NCBI GenBank assembly: GCA_003176075.1
Contig: PSRN01000174.1
Location: 1-6,241, forward strand
DNA: 6,241 bases
DNA from: Bdellovibrio sp.
GTDB taxonomy: Bacteria; Bdellovibrionota; Bdellovibrionia; Bdellovibrionales; Bdellovibrionaceae
Direction: 5' to 3'
Shown here: positions 1 to 5,319 of the stretch, one piece after another
Layout of the letters: the number at the start of each line of letters is the position of its first letter
Position numbering within the stretch: position 1 is the stretch's first letter
Translations under genes and position numbers: made by a program
The notes under the pieces: generated by a model
What the model was told of the DNA's origin: nothing
The model's database searches: none
The model's input: the letters and a program-made list of their open reading frames with translations, nothing else

Positions 1-73
1 GAGAATCGAACTCGGATGTCCGAAGGACACACGATTTTGAGTCGTGCGCGTCTACCAATTCCGCCAAGAGGCC
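1..73 (-). tRNA. tRNA-Leu (anticodon CAA), 3' end cut by window edge
   Basis: Read on the minus strand from 73, the sequence folds as a class II tRNA. It has a 7-base acceptor 5' strand (GGCCTCT), then TG and a D-arm with the typical leucine core GCGGAATTGGTAGACGC. The anticodon stem CACGA/TCGTG encloses the loop CTCAAAA, whose anticodon CAA (plus-strand 37-39) reads the codon UUG. A long variable arm, TGTCC-TTC-GGACA (plus-strand 17-29), is diagnostic of Leu/Ser/Tyr tRNAs, and the D-arm and anticodon settle on Leu. The T-arm starts CCGAG-TTCGATT-CTC and is cut after three bases of its 3' strand. The last T-stem bases, the 3' acceptor strand, the discriminator base and any encoded CCA lie outside the window. 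The gene is divergent from the protein cluster to its right. Confidence 0.95.
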
Positions 74-102
74 TTACAATTTAAAAAAGCTCCGAGCCAG
101 GA

Positions 103-131
103 AAAGTAATCCTGACCCCATGGTCGGACAA
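103..131 (-). promoter_or_regulatory. Possible sigma70-type promoter for the tRNA-Leu gene
   Basis: On the minus strand, TTGTCC (plus 126-131) lies 17 bases before TACTTT (plus 103-108), followed by a fairly GC-rich stretch (CCTGGCTCGG) and then about 30 bases to the tRNA 5' end. Spacing and position suit a stable-RNA promoter. The -10 matches the consensus at only three of six positions, so this is a weak inference. Confidence 0.25.
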
Positions 132-308
132 GCGAAAATTACTAAGATTGTCACACTGAATGTCATTTCGACAGCATCCCGCTTTCCGCGGACCCGTCCA
201 CCGTCTCCAATTTCCATTAAAAATCAATAACTTGGAAAGAGCTCCTGGAGAGCTTTCGAGAGGCACGGGCATTGCTTGAAATTCGTGCGAGTCAGGTGGC
301 CCCTGCCT

Positions 309-315
309 AAGGAGT
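309..315 (+). promoter_or_regulatory. Shine-Dalgarno site fixing the start at 321
   Basis: AAGGAGT lies five bases before the ATG at 321. It is the strongest ribosome-binding site in the window. It decides between the signal-peptide start at 321 and a longer open frame beginning near 276, which has no comparable site and would put a charged extension before the signal peptide. Confidence 0.85.
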
Positions 316-320
316 ACTAT

Positions 321-1970
321 ATGAAGAACATTTCTCTGCTTGTTGCATTGACACTTTTCCCGGCCGCACACGTTTTCGCTCAAAGCTCCTTAGATGATGA
401 GATCAATGCCGAATTGGACCGCATGTACCAGAGAACTCAATCGCGCGGAAACGGGCAGGTGCCCTCAGTGCAAATCAATGTTCAGTCCAACCCCGTGCAA
501 ATGACTGACCAAACCCAAAAGAACAACCAGGGGCAAAAGAACGACCAGGGACAAAAAACGGCAACCGCGGCCGCCAACGACAATAGCAATTCCAACACGC
601 CGACCTCCACCATGGTGCAAAAACAGCCAGTCACCGTGATTGAGTCTTCTCCCTTAGTTGAAGCCAAGATCGATCGCTTCCGCAAGGTGCGCCAGGATGA
701 AGAAGTAAAGACCGAGCAAAAAATCGCTGAAAAACTGGAACTCTCCCGTATTGAAGACGAGCGCCGGCGCACGGAAGTGCTCTTTGGTGATCGGCTCAAT
801 GCTTTGGGTGCGCAAGAAGCGGTCAGAGTTCAAAACACCAAGATTGTTGAGCAAGTTTCGATCGGCAACTCCGCACCGGTGAATCAGCAAGCTCCCGCCC
901 AGCCAGTCCCGTCTCAACCAAGTCTGGCTCAACCCCCGGTGATGACAATGCCCATGGGATCTTCTCCTGTTTATTCCTATCCTCCCGACAGCCGCGCCGG
1001 TGGGAATACCATTGTCGTTGTGCCTGTCAATTTGTCTGATCGCCCGCAGCTTGAAAAATCAGTGAGCCAACCAGCCGTTCAAGGTGGCAAGGGAGAGCTT
1101 GAAAACCGTGTCGAGCAAAAACCTGAGATCAAGCAGGTGGAAATCAAGCAAGCGGAACTCAAGCAGGTTGAGCAAAAACAAGAAACACCCGTGCCGGCTT
1201 CGCCGCCCACGCACACCAATGTCATCGTCAACGTTCAGCCTAAGAACGAGGAAGTTCAGGCGGTTCACGCGGAAATTCAACCGGTGCGTGTCGAAGCCCA
1301 GCCCATTCGCGAGGAAACCCAAACCCACATCGTGGCCGAGGAAGTTACCAAGTCGCCGCCTTCGGCGACTCCACAGAAGGAAGAAAAACCGCTCGCGGAA
1401 AAATCCTGGTATATCGGCGCCGGAGTCGGCATGGGAAGCTATAGCGCCGCTGACAACGTCCGCGGCAATTATGCCTTCGAGTTCATCGCGGGCCTTAAAA
1501 TGAACGACCGAATCTTGTTGGAATCGAACCTCAATATTTCCAACTACGACGTCCAGCAACTCGACAGCGGACCTCTCGGATATGACCCGCTCTTCCCCCG
1601 AGTCACGGCGATGAATCAATATGGGATCGGCGGAACGGTGAAATATCAATTCCTGTCAGGAACCCTCCGTCCGGCGGTGGGTGGAACGGTTCAATACACT
1701 TATCGAACGTTCGCGGATAAACAGCTGGCCCTCGATAACAATACATTTTCTTCGAACGCCGTGGACCTGGGATTGGTGGCTGGGGTTGAGTTGGCAGTGG
1801 CGCCGAACCTCTCTTTCGGTCTGGATTACCGTTACATGTTCAACCTTTTCAGCAATTCGACGAACGATAATTTGCAAACCCGCTTTAGCCAAAGCGTCGT
1901 TCAAACCGATAAGCCCATTGAAAAATTCAACTATGAAATGTTTATGCTGACCGGGCGGTTCACGTTCTAA
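321..1970 (+). CDS. Secreted repeat-rich protein with C-terminal outer-membrane beta-barrel
   Basis: The product is 549 residues. Residues 1-20 (MKNISLLVALTLFPAAHVFA) form a Sec signal peptide with an AxA-like cleavage site before QSS. Residues 21-110 are polar and rich in Gln/Asn, with three short Q-x-Q-K units at 63-79. Residues about 115-160 are charged and probably a helix or coiled coil. Residues 185-225 are Pro/Gln-rich. Residues 269-288 are four five-residue E-x-K-Q units, and 311-338 are four seven-residue E-x-Q units. From W363 to the end, alternating aromatic/hydrophobic strands (WYIGAGVGMGSY, GIGGTVKYQF, LSFGLDYRYMF, MFMLTGRFTF) and the terminal Phe match small OmpA/OprF-type eight-strand barrels. 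The barrel is inferred to sit in the outer membrane, with the long N-terminal part periplasmic or exposed. No OmpA-type peptidoglycan-binding domain is visible, and I cannot name a specific function. It heads a three-gene cluster, with 45 bases to the next gene. Confidence 0.8.
   Translation: MKNISLLVALTLFPAAHVFAQSSLDDEINAELDRMYQRTQSRGNGQVPSVQINVQSNPVQMTDQTQKNNQGQKNDQGQKTATAAANDNSNSNTPTSTMVQKQPVTVIESSPLVEAKIDRFRKVRQDEEVKTEQKIAEKLELSRIEDERRRTEVLFGDRLNALGAQEAVRVQNTKIVEQVSIGNSAPVNQQAPAQPVPSQPSLAQPPVMTMPMGSSPVYSYPPDSRAGGNTIVVVPVNLSDRPQLEKSVSQPAVQGGKGELENRVEQKPEIKQVEIKQAELKQVEQKQETPVPASPPTHTNVIVNVQPKNEEVQAVHAEIQPVRVEAQPIREETQTHIVAEEVTKSPPSATPQKEEKPLAEKSWYIGAGVGMGSYSAADNVRGNYAFEFIAGLKMNDRILLESNLNISNYDVQQLDSGPLGYDPLFPRVTAMNQYGIGGTVKYQFLSGTLRPAVGGTVQYTYRTFADKQLALDNNTFSSNAVDLGLVAGVELAVAPNLSFGLDYRYMFNLFSNSTNDNLQTRFSQSVVQTDKPIEKFNYEMFMLTGRFTF
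507..557 (+). repeat. Short Q-x-Q-K repeat near the N-terminus of the barrel protein
   Basis: Two 18-base units (522-539 and 540-557) code NNQGQK and NDQGQK and differ at three positions. A degenerate partial unit, DQTQK, precedes them at 507-521. The segment is polar and probably disordered. Confidence 0.75.
1125..1184 (+). repeat. Four 15-base units coding E-x-K-Q-x in the barrel protein
   Basis: Residues 269-288 read EIKQV EIKQA ELKQV EQKQE, encoded in four consecutive 15-base units. Synonymous codon changes (AAGCAG/AAGCAA/AAACAA) separate the units, so the amino-acid pattern has been kept while the DNA drifted. The segment is charged, and the repeat is probably helical or extended. Confidence 0.85.
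1251..1334 (+). repeat. Four 21-base units coding E-x-Q heptads in the barrel protein
   Basis: Glu recurs at residues 311, 318, 325 and 332, each followed by x-Gln: EVQAVHA, EIQPVRV, EAQPIRE and ETQTHIV. The period is seven residues. The units are degenerate at the DNA level. They lie 25 to 50 residues before the beta-barrel begins. Confidence 0.75.
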
Positions 1971-2015
1971 ACGTCAGACTTTTCTTTCGGCGCGGTTCAT
2001 GTCATCTTCAATGAT

Positions 2016-2777
2016 ATGATGATTGTTGCATTTCTGATGGTCCTTCTTGGCGAGCCCATCCAGGCGGACAAGAAAATCGAAAAAAACATTGAGAAAAAAG
2101 CAGAGAAAACTTCAGAGAAGACTACTGTAGAGAAAAAAGTTGAAAAGAAGGTTGAGAAAAAAACCGAAGTTGTGACCGTCGCGCTGGCGCAAGTCTCTGA
2201 CCAGGTCATCACTTCCCGCGAAGTCATTCTCTATGGTGTGATTGAGCGCTGGCTGTATGCCATTCAGGACCGCCCTTCTGAAACGCTGCGGACGAGCGAA
2301 AAGGTCGGCTGGTTCCTGAAGCCTGACTCGGAAGAATTTCAAAATCAGCTTTCCCGGGCCATACTGGATACAATTGTAAATTTGGAGGCCGAAAACCTTT
2401 CGGTCGCCGAAATCAAAGCCTTGGACGTGCAAGTCAAGAGCACTCGTTTGATGATCGACTTCGCCATCCTTCCAGAATGGAAGAAGTATGGTCCTGGCGT
2501 TTCTGAAGTGGAGCAGCTGATGCGCCGCAAGCTGCGGTCGCGGGCCTTCCTGCAGTTCAAGACCGAAACCTCGGGTGTCTTGATTTCGGATGAGGAAGCT
2601 CGCCAGTACTTTGAGAAGAATCGCCTTAAATTTGGCAACTATCCTTTCCAGCAGTTCAAGAACAGCATCAAGGAATCATTGGCGCAAAAGAAACTGGAAG
2701 GCCGGCTGAAGGATTGGTTTGAAATCCTCAAAAAGAAATACCACGTGCGACTCCTCAACCCGCCGAGTTCCGCCTGA
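2016..2777 (+). CDS. Secreted SurA-N-like protein lacking a PPIase domain (putative periplasmic chaperone)
   Basis: The product is 253 residues. The N-terminus (MMIVAFLMVLLGEPIQA) is a short hydrophobic segment resembling a signal peptide, but it lacks the usual positive charge. Residues 19-50 are a Lys/Glu repeat including three VEKK units at 38-49. From about residue 54, VALAQVSDQVITSREVIL resembles the opening of SurA/parvulin chaperones (V-x-x-VND-x-VIT-x-x-E). The C-terminal part, ISDEEARQYFEKN (190-202) followed by a helix ending FEILKKKYHVRLL (235-247), resembles the closing part of the same fold. No rotamase (parvulin) domain is present, so at most this is a chaperone-only member; in the known family the N-terminal fold binds unfolded outer-membrane proteins. 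Its position after an outer-membrane barrel gene fits that role but is only context. No Shine-Dalgarno is seen before 2016; ATG at 2019 or 2037 are alternatives. Confidence in the frame is high, and in the chaperone assignment moderate. Confidence 0.7.
   Translation: MMIVAFLMVLLGEPIQADKKIEKNIEKKAEKTSEKTTVEKKVEKKVEKKTEVVTVALAQVSDQVITSREVILYGVIERWLYAIQDRPSETLRTSEKVGWFLKPDSEEFQNQLSRAILDTIVNLEAENLSVAEIKALDVQVKSTRLMIDFAILPEWKKYGPGVSEVEQLMRRKLRSRAFLQFKTETSGVLISDEEARQYFEKNRLKFGNYPFQQFKNSIKESLAQKKLEGRLKDWFEILKKKYHVRLLNPPSSA
2127..2162 (+). repeat. Three 12-base tandem units coding VEKK
   Basis: Units begin at 2127, 2139 and 2151 and read GTAGAGAAAAAA, GTTGAAAAGAAG and GTTGAGAAAAAA. They form the most regular part of an A/G-rich Lys/Glu tract spanning about 2068-2165, just after the signal peptide of the SurA-N-like protein. 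Synonymous differences between units show they are not a fresh duplication. Confidence 0.8.
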
Positions 2778-3247
2778 TGGAATCATTCACCTTTCGTGTC
2801 TTAAGCGAGGCGGAGACGCGAGGGGCGTACCACTGGCTGGCCGAGCTGGCCAGTCCGCAGTTCAATTGGTCGGTGGGCAGTCTCGAGGAGCTTGGGCGTT
2901 GCTCGACGGCCTTTGCGGCCCTCCAGGAAGGCGAAGCCAAGGCCATTCTGTTTTATCGACGAGCCGGGGATATCTTTGAAATCATTTGTCTGGCGACCCA
3001 GCCGGTTTGGCGGCGCAGGGGTTTGATGAAGGAACTCATCCGTCGCTTTATGCAAACCGCCCACGCTGAAGGCACCGACTCGGGCGGCGCCGCCCGCGTT
3101 TGGCTGGATGTTCATGCTGAGAACGAGGCGGCGCTAGGACTTTATCTGTCGCTGGGATTCGAGGTTGTGGGAAGGCGTAGGTCCTATTACATGGATGGCG
3201 GCGATGCCCTTCTCCTGAAGAAGGTCTTGCCAGAACCTGCAAATTGA
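2777..3247 (+). CDS. rimI: RimI-like GNAT N-acetyltransferase
   Basis: The product is 156 residues, the usual size for RimI, which transfers an acetyl group from acetyl-CoA to the N-terminal alanine of ribosomal protein S18. The GNAT fold is visible: an N-terminal part with FNWSVGSLEEL (29-39), similar to the F-P-W-S region of RimI; the acetyl-CoA loop RRRGLM at 79-84; a beta strand VWLDVHAEN (108-116); NEAALGLYLSLGF (116-128), the characteristic N-x-A-x-x-LY-x-x-x-GF block; and GRRRSYY (132-138) near the end. Two positions differ from the classical enzyme as I recall it: Met84 where the loop normally has Gly or Ala, and Asp111 where E. coli RimI has the catalytic Glu103. Tyr123 matches the catalytic Tyr115. 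The ATG overlaps the preceding TGA (TGATG), indicating translational coupling; no strong ribosome-binding site is seen. RimI-like by similarity, but the substrate is unproven and another GNAT role is possible. Confidence 0.8.
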   Translation: MESFTFRVLSEAETRGAYHWLAELASPQFNWSVGSLEELGRCSTAFAALQEGEAKAILFYRRAGDIFEIICLATQPVWRRRGLMKELIRRFMQTAHAEGTDSGGAARVWLDVHAENEAALGLYLSLGFEVVGRRRSYYMDGGDALLLKKVLPEPAN

Positions 3248-3266
3248 GCTACCTTCCTTCGCATTC

Positions 3267-3293
3267 AGTGGGCCGAAAGCCCACTTTTCTTTT
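3267..3293 (+). terminator. Intrinsic terminator after the acetyltransferase gene
   Basis: A perfect 7-bp stem AGTGGGC/GCCCACT (3267-3273 and 3279-3285) with loop CGAAA is followed at once by TTTCTTTT (3286-3293). It lies 19 bases after the stop at 3245-3247. The reverse strand has no T-run on the other side, so it serves only the plus-strand cluster ending here. Confidence 0.9.
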
Positions 3294-3298
3294 ATAAT
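3293..3298 (+). promoter_or_regulatory. Probable -10 box of the rimP-nusA-infB promoter
   Basis: A perfect TATAAT begins at the last base of the terminator T-tract. Transcription would start near 3304-3306, ahead of rimP. At the normal 16-18 base spacing, the -35 position falls inside the terminator stem (GGGCCG at 3270-3275) and does not resemble TTGACA; no TG extension precedes the -10 either. The promoter is therefore inferred from the -10 and its location between two operons. Confidence 0.45.
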
Positions 3299-3304
3299 AA
3301 AGTC

Positions 3305-3319
3305 GGTGCCTGTGGCACC
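3305..3319 (+). promoter_or_regulatory. Perfect 6-bp hairpin at the predicted 5' end of the rimP mRNA
   Basis: GGTGCC and GGCACC are perfectly complementary around a TGT loop. The stem begins where transcription from the TATAAT at 3293-3298 would start, and it has no following T-run, so it is not a terminator. It may protect the 5' end or affect rimP initiation; this is inference. It also covers the GTG at 3306, an alternative rimP start. Confidence 0.5.
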
Positions 3320-3335
3320 TCCGCAGATGGAGCAC

Positions 3336-3887
3336 ATGCAAAGGGCGGATTCATCACCACAAAGCTTGCGCGGTGCGGTCCTCGAAAAAGTTGAGAGCCT
3401 TGCCCGTGAAGTCGTTCAGCGCGAAGGCGTTGAGCTTTATGACGTGGAGTGGGCCCAGCAGGCGGGTCACCGGGTCTTGCGTGTTTATATCGATAAGCCC
3501 GCCGGCGGTGTCAGCATTGACGATTGCGCCAACGTCTCGCGCGGCCTGAATCTGTTGCTGGACGTGGAAGACGTGGTGCCGGGGGGATCCTACCATCTCG
3601 AAGTCTCGTCGCCGGGGCTTGAGCGGGTGCTCCGCAAGCCCGAACATTTTCAAAAGGTTGAGGGTCGGAAGGTTTGGTTGAAGCTCAACCAATCGCTGCA
3701 AAATTTTGGCGTGGCCGAACAAGCCTTGAAGTTGGCGAAGCAGTTTCAAGGCACGCTTCTTCACGCTTCATTGGAGACCGGCCTGCGGATTCAAATTGAA
3801 GACAAGACAGTGGAAATTCCTTGGACCACTCTCGAGAAGGCGAAGCTCGTCTTCGACGATGCAAAGGAAAAGCGAGGGATGAGATAG
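3336..3887 (+). CDS. rimP: Ribosome maturation factor RimP
   Basis: RimP binds the 30S subunit and is needed for its late maturation. With the start at 3336 the product is 183 residues. Family signatures are plain: GVELYDVEW at the first beta strand (residues 31-39), LRVYIDKPAGGVSIDDCANV (48-67), the central LDVEDVVPGGSYHLEVSSPG (75-94) and the following LERVLRKPEHF (95-105). The C-terminal Sm/SH3-like barrel ends with IPWTTLEKAKLVF (161-173). The start is uncertain. GGAG (3329-3332) precedes ATG 3336 by three bases; ATG 3327 and GTG 3306 are in-frame alternatives, but 3306 would coincide with the predicted transcription start. Similarity to the family begins about ten residues after 3336, so all three are compatible. 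A single base separates its TAG from the nusA ATG. Identity is very secure; the start is not. Confidence 0.95.
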   Translation: MQRADSSPQSLRGAVLEKVESLAREVVQREGVELYDVEWAQQAGHRVLRVYIDKPAGGVSIDDCANVSRGLNLLLDVEDVVPGGSYHLEVSSPGLERVLRKPEHFQKVEGRKVWLKLNQSLQNFGVAEQALKLAKQFQGTLLHASLETGLRIQIEDKTVEIPWTTLEKAKLVFDDAKEKRGMR

Positions 3888-3888
3888 T

Positions 3889-5319
3889 ATGGCAGACAAC
3901 ATGTTCTCGGAATTGAGCCGGGTGATCGAACAGGTGGGCAAGGACAAGGGCATTGACCGGCAGGTTATTGTCGATGCCGTGATCCAAGGGATGCTTTTGG
4001 CGGCCCGAAAAAAGTATGGCACTTACCGTGAAATCGAGGCCTCCTACAACGAGGAAACCGGAGAGATTGAACTTTACGAATTCAAAGAAGTCATCGAGCG
4101 CGAGAAATTCATTGATGAAGAAGTTGAAATTCCCCTCGACGAAGCCTTGAAACTGGACCCCGGGGCACAGCTCAATGATTCCATCGGCATTAAAATGGAT
4201 GCTTCAGATTTAGGCCGGATCGCCGCCCAGACCGCCAAGCAAATCATTCTGCAAAAGGTTCGTGATGCCGAGCGGGAAATCATTTTCAACGAGTTTGAGT
4301 CACGCAAGGGTGAAATTGCCTCAGGCATCGCTCGCCGGGTTGAAAAGGGGGCCATCGTTGTGGACCTTGGCCGGACGGAAGCCTTTATCCCCCCGCGCGA
4401 GCAAATTCCAGGAGAAGTTTATAAGCCTGGCGACCGTATTCAGGGCTTTCTTTCGGAAGTCCGTCAAACCACCCGCGGGCCGCAAATCATCATGTCCCGC
4501 GCCGACGAACGCTACTTGATGAAGCTTTTTGAAATGGAAGTCCCTGAAATTTATGATGGCATAGTTGAAATTATGGCCGCCGCTCGTGAACCCGGGGCGC
4601 GCGCCAAAATTGCTGTCCGTTCAAAGGATTCCGCCGTGGACCCCGTCGGGGCCTGCGTCGGCATGAAAGGGAGCCGCGTGCAGCAAATTGTCCAGGAATT
4701 GAAGGGCGAAAAGATCGACATCGTCCCGTGGAACGAGGATATCACGCGGTTTGCCGCCAATGCCTTGGCGCCAGCTGAAATTTCCCGTATCTTCCTGGAC
4801 GAAGACAATAAAGAGCTGGAGATTGTCGTGCCCGACAATCAGTTGAGTCTGGCGATCGGCAAGAAGGGGCAAAATGTTCGTCTTGCCGCCAAGCTGACGG
4901 GGTGGAGAATCGACATTCTTTCAGAATCGGCGGCTTCGGCGCGAACCGCGGAGGCCATCTTCAACTTGATGTTAATTCCGGGTATGAATCAAACCATGGC
5001 ACAGAATATTTTCCAATCCGGCTTTGGCACTTTCCAGGCGGTGGCGCAGGCCTCCAGCGAGGAAATCATGACTATTCCAGGTTATGAGGATCCGGAAAAA
5101 GCCGGTAAACTTATTGCCGACGCCAAGGCCGTGCTTGAAAAATACCAAAGCGAAGGACTACCCATTCCTTCGGCGCCCACCACCCAGGCTCAGCCCGCTA
5201 AGACTTCAACTGATGCTAAGTCACAGGCGGATTTACGATTGAAGCAAGAGATGGAAAAACTGCAGGCCCAAGAAGAAGCTCATCGTGAGGGGGCTGGGGC
5301 CAACGAGGAGACGGAGTGA
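3889..5319 (+). CDS. nusA: Transcription termination/antitermination factor NusA
   Basis: NusA binds RNA polymerase near the RNA exit channel and controls pausing, intrinsic termination and antitermination. The 476-residue product has the full domain order. The N-terminal polymerase-binding domain spans about 1-130 (DAVIQGMLLAARKKYG at 29-44). The S1 domain is about 135-203 (GAIVVDLGRTEAFIP, ending PQIIMSRA). KH1 is about 225-285 with GxxG at 258-261 (GMKG) followed by DIVPWNEDITRFAANAL. KH2 is about 290-345 with GxxG at 324-327 (GKKG) in LAIGKKGQNVRLA. One helix-hairpin-helix-like domain follows at about 355-418 (LIPGMNQ, IPGYEDPEKA). A polar tail of about 55 residues ends with a charged helix (LRLKQEMEKLQAQEEA). 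The E. coli protein has two acidic repeats at the C-terminus, whereas only one comparable domain is seen here. GAGGG at 3874-3878 lies about ten bases upstream of the start. Middle gene of the operon, overlapping infB by four bases. Confidence 0.97.
   Translation: MADNMFSELSRVIEQVGKDKGIDRQVIVDAVIQGMLLAARKKYGTYREIEASYNEETGEIELYEFKEVIEREKFIDEEVEIPLDEALKLDPGAQLNDSIGIKMDASDLGRIAAQTAKQIILQKVRDAEREIIFNEFESRKGEIASGIARRVEKGAIVVDLGRTEAFIPPREQIPGEVYKPGDRIQGFLSEVRQTTRGPQIIMSRADERYLMKLFEMEVPEIYDGIVEIMAAAREPGARAKIAVRSKDSAVDPVGACVGMKGSRVQQIVQELKGEKIDIVPWNEDITRFAANALAPAEISRIFLDEDNKELEIVVPDNQLSLAIGKKGQNVRLAAKLTGWRIDILSESAASARTAEAIFNLMLIPGMNQTMAQNIFQSGFGTFQAVAQASSEEIMTIPGYEDPEKAGKLIADAKAVLEKYQSEGLPIPSAPTTQAQPAKTSTDAKSQADLRLKQEMEKLQAQEEAHREGAGANEETE
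5305..5310 (+). promoter_or_regulatory. Shine-Dalgarno deciding the GTG start of infB
   Basis: GAGGAG inside the end of nusA lies five bases before GTG 5316. With the four-base stop/start overlap GTGA, this supports a non-ATG start and coupled translation of infB with nusA. The next in-frame ATG would remove the first 14 residues of the IF2_N domain. Confidence 0.75.

Larger units (their letters stand above)
74..320. other. Non-coding region between divergent tRNA-Leu and barrel-protein gene
   Basis: About 247 bases carry no convincing gene. It holds the possible tRNA promoter on the minus strand, a hairpin at 235-257 (GAAAG/CTTTC and CTC/GAG with a two-base bulge, loop CTGGA) without a T-run, and the Shine-Dalgarno at 309-315. 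I see no clear sigma70 promoter for the gene at 321. An AT-rich stretch around 211-232 is the likeliest site, but it has no matched -35/-10 pair. Confidence 0.6.

Noticed and set aside
276..320. Longer N-terminal start for the barrel protein near 276
   Set aside because: It would place 15 extra residues, several charged, before a normal signal peptide. The AAGGAGT site at 309-315 clearly serves ATG 321.
1..320. Integration site or mobile element at the tRNA-Leu gene
   Set aside because: The tRNA 3' end, where elements insert, is outside the window, and no integrase or repeat of the tRNA end is present here.
1125..1334. Repeats considered as a CRISPR array or VNTR of non-coding type
   Set aside because: Units are 15 or 21 bases, directly adjacent without spacers, in frame and degenerate at synonymous positions, so they are protein repeats.
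1084..1503. Plus-strand open frame of 139 codons within the barrel gene
   Set aside because: It is an Arg/Ser-rich out-of-frame reading of the repeat region, fully inside a well-supported gene.
1059..1649. Minus-strand open frame of 196 codons opposite the barrel gene
   Set aside because: Its Leu/Arg/Phe-rich repeats mirror the E-x-K-Q and E-x-Q repeats of the plus strand. It has no recognisable domain or start signal.
1971..2015. Terminator or promoter between the barrel gene and the SurA-like gene
   Set aside because: Only weak four-base pairings and no T-run after a stem or -10/-35 pair are visible, so the genes are probably co-transcribed.
3305..3319. Second terminator before rimP
   Set aside because: The hairpin has no T-tract after it; CTCCGCAG follows.
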